Of a stretch of 64,000 nt of DNA, positions 59,501-64,000 are shown piece after piece. Numbering within the stretch: position 1 is the first letter of the stretch; every line of letters starts with the position of its first letter. Source of the stretch: Marivirga salinae (lineage in GTDB: Bacteria > Bacteroidota > Bacteroidia > Cytophagales > Cyclobacteriaceae). The stretch covers positions 2,914,001 to 2,978,000 of the forward strand of contig NZ_CP129971.1 in assembly GCF_030503855.1 (NCBI RefSeq). The letters run 5' to 3'. A program made the translations under genes and the position numbers. The notes beneath the pieces are model-generated. The model was not told the origin of the DNA, searched no databases, and saw nothing but the letters and a program-made list of their open reading frames with translations.

Positions 59501-61543
59501 GGCCCATTAGAAACTATCCTTTTAAACAAAGAGGCTTATTTAAATTTTGCAAGTGGTGATGGCGCTTGTCTTGGTTGTTCGGAAAAATCAGTGGTTCATT
59601 TGTTTGTAGCCACGGTAGAATCTTTAATGCAGCCACGTATTAAGAAACACTTAGATCATTTGGATGAACTCATTCAAAAGATGGAACATCACATCCAGTC
59701 TCGATTAATAGAAAATGTAAATATTAACGATACAGAGGCAATAGCAAGAATCCTTAAAGATACGCATGATTCAGATCTTACCATGTCGGGCATTGCCAGT
59801 AGGTTAGAATCAGAAAGTGGAAGTAAGCCAATTGATCAGGATTGGTTGCAAGAAACCACACAACTGCTATCCCAATTAAAGCGGCTGAAATGGAAATATA
59901 CCGATGGAACAAGCGGTAAAGGTAGATCTTCAATGGGAATGACTAACGCCACTGGATGTACTTCTGTATGGGGTAGTACTTATCCTTATAATCCGTACCC
60001 ATTCCCTTGGGCAAATCATCTATTTCAAGATTCAACCTCTATGGCAATGGGTATTTTTGAAGGACACATGGCGAAAATGGCGGAAGGATTTACTATTATT
60101 CGTAAGGTTGAGTTGGAATTAGAAGGAAAATATAAGCCAGAAGAAGACAAAGATTTCTTTACCTATTTCAATTGGCATCAATTTACGGATGAGGAATGGC
60201 TGCTTTGTCCACCAGTGGTGGCCTTAGGTGGCGATGGAGCAATGTATGATATTGGTTTCCAAAACCTATCCCGAATGATGGCTTCCGGTAAGCCGATTAA
60301 AGTGATTGTGGTTGATACTCAGGTATATTCCAACACAGGAGGACAAGCTTGTACTTCAGGCTTTATAGGCCAGATTTCTGATATGGCACAATATGGAAAG
60401 GTATGGAAAGGAAAATCTGAACCTAGAAAAGAAATTGGATTAGTAGCTATGGCTCATCGTAATACCTATGTGATGCAAGCTTCTCTGGCAAACACAAGTC
60501 ATATGATTGAAGGTTTTATTGACGGCCTGACTACAAAAAGACCTGCATTGTTTAATCTTTACACCACCTGCCAACCTGAGCATGGGGTAGCAGATGATTT
60601 AGGAGTACATCAGGCAAAATTGGCAGTAGAGTCAAGAGCCTATCCAATATTCAAATACAACCCTGATTTGGGCGTAAAAGTCCAAGAAGCGCTTGACCTT
60701 TCCGGGAATCCTGCAATGGATCAAGACTGGCCAACTTACCAGTTGAAATATGAGGAAAACGGTATAGAGAAGACAATGGAGGTTCCTATGACTTTTGCAG
60801 ATTTTGCCTTAACAGAAGCGCGTTTTAGAAAGCATTTTAGAAATGCACCACGCAATTCATGGAATGACAATATGATCTTACTGACTGACTTCCTAGAGCT
60901 GGAAGAAGGAGAGCGTGAAGGTAAATTCCCTTTTATTTGGGCAGTAGACAGGAAAAGTCAACTGAGTAGAGTATTAGTCGCCAAACCAATAGTAGAATCA
61001 TGCGAGGAGCGCAGAGATTTCTGGATTTTGTTGCGTGATTTAGCAGGTACTAATTATGAAGATGCTACAGAAATTGACCTTGAGAGTAAGATAAGGTCTG
61101 AGGTGGTGAGTAAAATCACCCAAAAGCTCATGCAATTGGCAGGAGGAAAGGGTGCAACTATTCCAGATGTAAGTCCTGTGGTTAAAAAAGTTGAAAAGCA
61201 AGAGGAAGCTGAATCAAAAGCTGAACCAAAAGCTGAATCAAAAGCTGAACCAAAAGCTGAATCAAAAGCTGAACCTAGTACAAGTAGCGAGTCAGTCATG
61301 TCTCCATGGATAGAATCAGATGAGTGTACTTCCTGTGATGAATGCATCAATATAAATGCTAAAATATTTGCATACAATAAAGACAAACAAGCCTATATCA
61401 AAGATCCTACGGGCGGACCCTATCAAGATTTAGTGATAGCGGCTGAAAAATGTACAGCGCAAGTGATTCATCCAGGATTACCAGCTGATCCAAGCGCTAA
61501 GGATATGGATAAATGGATCAAAAGGGGAGAGAAATTTAATTAA
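56576..61543 (+). CDS. nifJ: Pyruvate:ferredoxin oxidoreductase, 1655-residue fused form
   Basis: A single-chain PFOR that oxidises pyruvate with CoA to acetyl-CoA, CO2 and reduced ferredoxin or flavodoxin. Domains in order: pyruvate-binding part (AGAYPITPSTQMGEYW); gamma domain near 480-690 (VRFHSVGGWGAITTGKNLAM); two 4Fe-4S motifs near 785 (CTACGKCYTVCP) and 918 (CKGCNECIQVCE); thiamine-diphosphate domain with a third cluster ligand set (GDGACLGCSEK) and ALGGDGAMYDIGF with YSNTGGQACT near 1220-1250. A Lys/Ala/Glu/Ser repeat linker (about 1544-1567) leads to an extra C-terminal ferredoxin-like domain (ECTSCDECININAKIF, AAEKCTAQVIHPG). Usual NifJ has about 1170-1200 residues, so insertions and this tail are unusual. 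Confidence 0.93.
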   Translation: MSKIVKPKYPGIAAALDGNSAAIMCERESSDAAGAYPITPSTQMGEYWAEEAAKGHLNISNKPLIFIEPEGEHAAAAVTAGLSMTGQRAANFSSGQGIAYMHESLYAAVGKRLTYVLNIGARAMTKATLNVHAGHDDYHAVDDTGFFQLFAKNAQHVADLNVIAHRVAELALTPGIIAQDGFLTTHLIESLLVPERELIKEFLGRPDDIINTPTPAQKIIFGEQRRRIPELWDVDNPMMAGIVQNQDSYMQSVAAQRPFFFDHIKELTDQAFKEYGELTGRKYQRVMSYKAEDADYLILAQGSVIPSAEAVVDYLRETRKLKVGVVDLVMFRPFPADHLSKILKGKKGVVVLERLDQPLAEDLPIARELRSVLSKCLENGLSKRDKPYPEIESYQLKEVPRIYSGSFGMGSRDLQAEGIIGAVENMLPEGKHKKLFYLSIDFIRDNPFTPKQRAHQETIEAAYPKVKELAVHGSESPNLMPKGATTVRFHSVGGWGAITTGKNLAMTLYDLLGYDIKANPKYGSEKKGQPTTYYLAAAPEPIRMNCEFYFVDVVLSPDPNVFKHTNALAGLKDGGCFIIQSDKANQDEVWASIPKQYQKLIVKNNIHVFYIDGFKIAREEATDPELQLRMQGIAFQGAFFAASPLMKTAGLNEKELLQAIEDQLQSKFGGKGQRVVDDNMRVVKRGFTEITEITNKEIQTGSAIHSNGSFGIPIPKMLKELPQSKSTLSDIHRFWEQTGNFYAQGMGNDNITDPFIGLSVMPAVSSVFRDMTGIRFEHPDWIPNNCTACGKCYTVCPDTAIPGLVSELKDVLDTIVKRVKKNHEKVSHLQKAARTLEGKIRTLLNSSSNGATVNNYVKEAIDQMIDENKGQAEMVEELGWFREELGDFQFALTRPYYDLHEKKAANSGGLFSITINPNTCKGCNECIQVCEDDALRPIIQTDGSIAKLRKDWDLWMDLPTTPEKYNRISDLEEKIGPLETILLNKEAYLNFASGDGACLGCSEKSVVHLFVATVESLMQPRIKKHLDHLDELIQKMEHHIQSRLIENVNINDTEAIARILKDTHDSDLTMSGIASRLESESGSKPIDQDWLQETTQLLSQLKRLKWKYTDGTSGKGRSSMGMTNATGCTSVWGSTYPYNPYPFPWANHLFQDSTSMAMGIFEGHMAKMAEGFTIIRKVELELEGKYKPEEDKDFFTYFNWHQFTDEEWLLCPPVVALGGDGAMYDIGFQNLSRMMASGKPIKVIVVDTQVYSNTGGQACTSGFIGQISDMAQYGKVWKGKSEPRKEIGLVAMAHRNTYVMQASLANTSHMIEGFIDGLTTKRPALFNLYTTCQPEHGVADDLGVHQAKLAVESRAYPIFKYNPDLGVKVQEALDLSGNPAMDQDWPTYQLKYEENGIEKTMEVPMTFADFALTEARFRKHFRNAPRNSWNDNMILLTDFLELEEGEREGKFPFIWAVDRKSQLSRVLVAKPIVESCEERRDFWILLRDLAGTNYEDATEIDLESKIRSEVVSKITQKLMQLAGGKGATIPDVSPVVKKVEKQEEAESKAEPKAESKAEPKAESKAEPSTSSESVMSPWIESDECTSCDECININAKIFAYNKDKQAYIKDPTGGPYQDLVIAAEKCTAQVIHPGLPADPSAKDMDKWIKRGEKFN
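61208..61274 (+). repeat. 24-bp tandem repeat in the PFOR linker
   Basis: A 24-bp unit starting GCTGAATCAAAAGCTGAACC is present 2.8 times with no mismatch. It encodes alternating A-E-S-K and A-E-P-K in a flexible linker. Unit length is a multiple of three, so slippage would change only linker length. Confidence 0.9.
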
Positions 61544-61549
61544 TCCGTT

Positions 61550-62878
61550 ATGAAACTAGCAAAAAACACCTTCAAGAACGGAATACATCCTCCTGAAAAT
61601 AAAGAGGAAACGAATGGATTACCTATTCGCCAATTTTCATTTTCACCTTTAATCATTTTACCGCTTGCTCAACATATTGGAGCACCCTCCAAAATTATAG
61701 TAAGAGAAGGGCAGGAGGTAGTCAGGGGACAAATTCTAGCAGAATCAGACGGATACCTTTCCGTTCCACTCCATGCTCCAGCTAGCGGAATGGTAAGGAA
61801 AATTAGCAATGTGCCCACTATCTCAGGAAAGATGACAACAGGCATATATCTAGAGCCATTTCCTTCTTCCACACAAGAGATATTAGAAGGAAATCCCATT
61901 GATTTAGACACTGCATCCCCAGAGGAAATACTTCTAGGAATTCAGCAGGCAGGAATCGTAGGATTGGGGGGCGCTGCATTTCCCACTCATGCCAAATTAA
62001 AAATTCCGGAAGGCAAGTATTGTGATACTTTAATCATTAATGGAATTGAATGCGAACCCTATTTAACCACCGATCATCGGGTAATGCTTGAGCAACCCAG
62101 TGATATATTCCTAGGAATCAAATACTTAATGAAAGCAACTGGAGCTAAACGTACCATAATTGGTATTGAAGCGAATAAGCAGGATGCGGCCAATTTCTTA
62201 AGAAGTCTTCTTCCTAAAAATGAACCAATTTCAATAGAAGTAGTGCCGGTTAAATATCCACAAGGAGCTGAGAAAATGTTAATTACCGCTCTTTTGGACA
62301 AAGAAGTGCCTTCAGGCGGCTTGCCTATTGATGTTCATGCAGTGGTAGTAAATGTAGCAACCACTGCGGAGATCGGTCGATTGCTTCCTCATGGTAGAGG
62401 TATTCAAGAGCGTGTGATTACCATTACAGGACCTGGTGTTAAGAAGAAGGGTAATTATCTTATTCCAATTGGCACTCCACTTCGATATGTATTAGAGCAG
62501 GTAGGAGTAGATGAATCAATTAGTGAAGTATATATGGGAGGCCCAATGATGGGAGTTGCGGTTGCTAATCTGGACATTTCAATTGTAAAGGGCACTTCGG
62601 GAATAGTGGTTTTTAATGAAGAACAGCTACATCGTGCTGCCCAGGTTTACCCGTGTATCAAATGTGGTGCTTGTGTAGATGCATGCCCACTTTCATTAAA
62701 TCCATCCAAACTGGGTATTCTTGCCAAATTCGAATCTTATGAAAAAATGGCGGATGAATATCATCTAATGGATTGCTTTGAATGTGGTTCTTGCTCCTAT
62801 GTGTGTCCATCAAATATTCCCTTAGTACAATATTTCCGACTATCGAAATCTATTATAAGAAAACGAAAAGTAGCCTGA
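61550..62878 (+). CDS. rnfC: Rnf complex subunit RnfC
   Basis: A 442-residue peripheral subunit of the ion-pumping ferredoxin:NAD+ oxidoreductase. The N-terminal barrel-like region (GLPIRQFSFSPLIILPLAQH, VREGQEVVRGQILAE) precedes the NADH/FMN Rossmann-like domain (GLGGAAFPTHAKL, LIINGIECEPYLTTDHRVM). Two 4Fe-4S motifs lie at about 367 (CIKCGACVDACPLSLNP) and 408 (CFECGSCSYVCPSNIP). It starts 6 bp after the PFOR stop, which links reduced-ferredoxin production directly to Rnf. The usual rnfB gene does not precede it. Confidence 0.94.
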   Translation: MKLAKNTFKNGIHPPENKEETNGLPIRQFSFSPLIILPLAQHIGAPSKIIVREGQEVVRGQILAESDGYLSVPLHAPASGMVRKISNVPTISGKMTTGIYLEPFPSSTQEILEGNPIDLDTASPEEILLGIQQAGIVGLGGAAFPTHAKLKIPEGKYCDTLIINGIECEPYLTTDHRVMLEQPSDIFLGIKYLMKATGAKRTIIGIEANKQDAANFLRSLLPKNEPISIEVVPVKYPQGAEKMLITALLDKEVPSGGLPIDVHAVVVNVATTAEIGRLLPHGRGIQERVITITGPGVKKKGNYLIPIGTPLRYVLEQVGVDESISEVYMGGPMMGVAVANLDISIVKGTSGIVVFNEEQLHRAAQVYPCIKCGACVDACPLSLNPSKLGILAKFESYEKMADEYHLMDCFECGSCSYVCPSNIPLVQYFRLSKSIIRKRKVA

Positions 62879-63891
62879 TGAAAAAGCATACACTCCATAT
62901 CAGTACTTCGCCACATCTTAAAAAAGACCTTAGTGTAGAGGTGATTATGCGGAATGTGGTATTAGCATTAATGCCAACCGCTATATTTTCGATTTATGCT
63001 TTTGGATGGAATGCGGCTTTAGTATTGCTAACTGCTGTTGTTTCCTGTGTTTTGACTGAACATGTGTTATGTCGATTGACCAATAAGAGGAGTACTCTTT
63101 CCGATTGGTCTGCTATTATCACAGGATTGCTTTTAGGCTTGACATTACCACCTATTTTCCCACTTTGGATGACCTTTCTGGGAGGCGTGTTTGCCATCGG
63201 AATGGGTAAGTTCCTTTTTGGAGGATTGGGTTATAATGTATTTAACCCGGCATTAGTTGGAAGAGCTGTACTTCAAGCTGCATTTCCTGTAGCTATTACT
63301 ACTTGGTATGCAAGCTTTTCTGTTAACCGTTTTACTGAACTTCATCCAGCTGTCTTAGGTGCTCCTTTTATGAAACCCATAGTAGATGGAACATCAGGCG
63401 CAACTCCTCTTTCAGCCTGGAAATTCGATGGTATAACCACAGATACTGCAGATTTAGCATTAGGGTTGGTGAGCGGATCAGCGGGAGAGACCTCCTCTAT
63501 TTTAATTCTAATTGGAGGTTTGTATTTAGTATTTCGAAATTTCATGAATTGGAGAATTCCTGTTTCTATTCTCACCACGGTTTTCATTTTTAGTGGGATA
63601 CTCTATTGGATAGATCCTGTTGAGTATCCTTCTCCTTTATTTATGCTCTTTTCAGGAGGGCTGATGCTTGGCGCTGTATTTATGGCAACCGACATGGTAG
63701 CCTCACCCATAACCAGTTGGGGCGTGATTCTCTACGGTATTATTATTGGAGCATTAGTGGTGATCATACGGCTTTGGGGCGGCTTACCTGAAGGCGTAAT
63801 GTATGCTATTTTGCTCGCTAATGCGCTTTCTCCACATATAGATAGATTGATTCGATATAGAGTTTACGGAACTTCACTAAAAACTTCATGA
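62878..63891 (+). CDS. rnfD: Rnf complex subunit RnfD
   Basis: A 337-residue membrane subunit with about nine helices. The ATG overlaps the RnfC stop (TGATG). It starts with SPHLKKDLSVEVIMRNVVLALMP and carries the flavinylation motif DGTSGATPLS with Thr176, where FMN is attached by a phosphoester bond. It is part of the channel-like core that couples electron flow to Na+ or H+ export. GITSGLLLG-type helices (AIITGLLLGLTLPPIFPLW) and NVFNPALVGRAVL are typical. The rnfG start overlaps its stop (ATGA). Confidence 0.94.
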   Translation: MKKHTLHISTSPHLKKDLSVEVIMRNVVLALMPTAIFSIYAFGWNAALVLLTAVVSCVLTEHVLCRLTNKRSTLSDWSAIITGLLLGLTLPPIFPLWMTFLGGVFAIGMGKFLFGGLGYNVFNPALVGRAVLQAAFPVAITTWYASFSVNRFTELHPAVLGAPFMKPIVDGTSGATPLSAWKFDGITTDTADLALGLVSGSAGETSSILILIGGLYLVFRNFMNWRIPVSILTTVFIFSGILYWIDPVEYPSPLFMLFSGGLMLGAVFMATDMVASPITSWGVILYGIIIGALVVIIRLWGGLPEGVMYAILLANALSPHIDRLIRYRVYGTSLKTS

Positions 63892-64000
63892 AAGAGCAAA
63901 ATACCATATCGCCCCCTAACAGTTTTAAAATGGTACGAGCAATGGCTGGTATCGGAATTATATGCGGACTGTTGATTGTACTTACTTATGAAGGCACATT
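63888..64000 (+). CDS. rnfG: Rnf complex subunit RnfG, N-terminal part
   Basis: The first 37 codons before the window ends: a short polar N-terminus (MKEQNTISPPNSFKMVRAMA) and the beginning of a membrane helix (GIGIICGLLIVLTYEG), as in RnfG/NqrC proteins, whose periplasmic domain carries covalent FMN. Identity is inferred mainly from the position after rnfC and rnfD and from this N-terminal pattern; the flavinylation motif lies beyond the window. Confidence 0.8.
   Translation, partial: MKEQNTISPPNSFKMVRAMAGIGIICGLLIVLTYEGT

Noticed and set aside
61207..61275. Short direct repeats as a possible CRISPR array
   Set aside because: Units are in-frame tandem copies without spacers inside a coding sequence.
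61054..61386. 110-codon reverse frame over the PFOR tail
   Set aside because: Its Ala/Phe/Gly/Ser repeats are the antisense of the 24-bp tandem repeat; the PFOR frame is clearly the coding one.

Overview
The window looks like chromosomal DNA of an AT-rich marine Bacteroidetes bacterium of the order Cytophagales, perhaps close to Marivirga. This is inferred from gene content and coding style. There is a secreted subtilase with a type IX secretion (T9SS) C-terminal domain, several SPII lipoproteins, the DUF4159-MoxR-DUF58-BatA-DUF4175 cluster, a GlnRS-YqeY fusion, a Nudix-type sugar regulator, and few Shine-Dalgarno sequences. I saw no rRNA, tRNA, CRISPR array, insertion sequence or prophage.

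Layout. 1-2.2 kb: end of a CvfB-type RNA-binding protein, a Cys-cluster protein and holA. 2.3-11.3 kb: a cell-envelope run (giant TPR protein, outer-membrane barrel, SPOR protein, ExbB/TolQ, ExbD/TolR, TonB/TolA-like protein) leading into folC. 11.3-15.8 kb: trmB, PAP2 phosphatase, aspartoacylase-like protein, sugar-phosphate transferase, an atypical response regulator and an SDR. 15.9-19.8 kb: two divergent secreted proteases. 19.9-27.4 kb: the MoxR/Bat-type cluster. 27.4-33.8 kb: housekeeping and small conserved genes (M20 peptidase, DUF2452, racemase, PNPOx, VWA lipoprotein, DUF427). 33.8-36.4 kb: arfB, a frameshifted histidine kinase and a GreA/GreB homologue. 36.6-39.9 kb: a four-gene cassette of YaiO-type barrel, degenerate receiver, HEAT protein and processive GT2 synthase. 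39.9-50.3 kb: mixed metabolism (PhnA/YjdM, MazG-like, glnS-yqeY, a Nudix regulator divergent from a GH3 glucosidase, a kinase without its ATPase domain, a geranylgeranyl-reductase-like flavoprotein).

50.6-64 kb is the most striking part. Sulfide:quinone oxidoreductase, DsrC/TusE and DsrE2 come first. Then follow a cupin, an ADP-forming acyl-CoA synthetase, a small HEPN-like protein, a 1655-residue pyruvate:ferredoxin oxidoreductase (PFOR) and rnfC, rnfD and the start of rnfG. Together they describe an anaerobic or sulfidic energy module. Pyruvate is oxidised to acetyl-CoA and reduced ferredoxin, Rnf turns reduced ferredoxin into an ion gradient and NADH, acetyl-CoA is converted to acetate with ATP formation, and sulfide electrons enter the quinone pool. 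The spacers in this region contain clustered GATAAT/ATTATC palindromes that could be sites for a shared regulator.

Other points of interest are two receiver domains with Glu at the phospho-acceptor position, a subtilase with Glu in place of the catalytic Asp, a Nudix regulator with a destroyed Nudix box, and families of short intergenic repeats, one of which runs directly into the moxR start codon.
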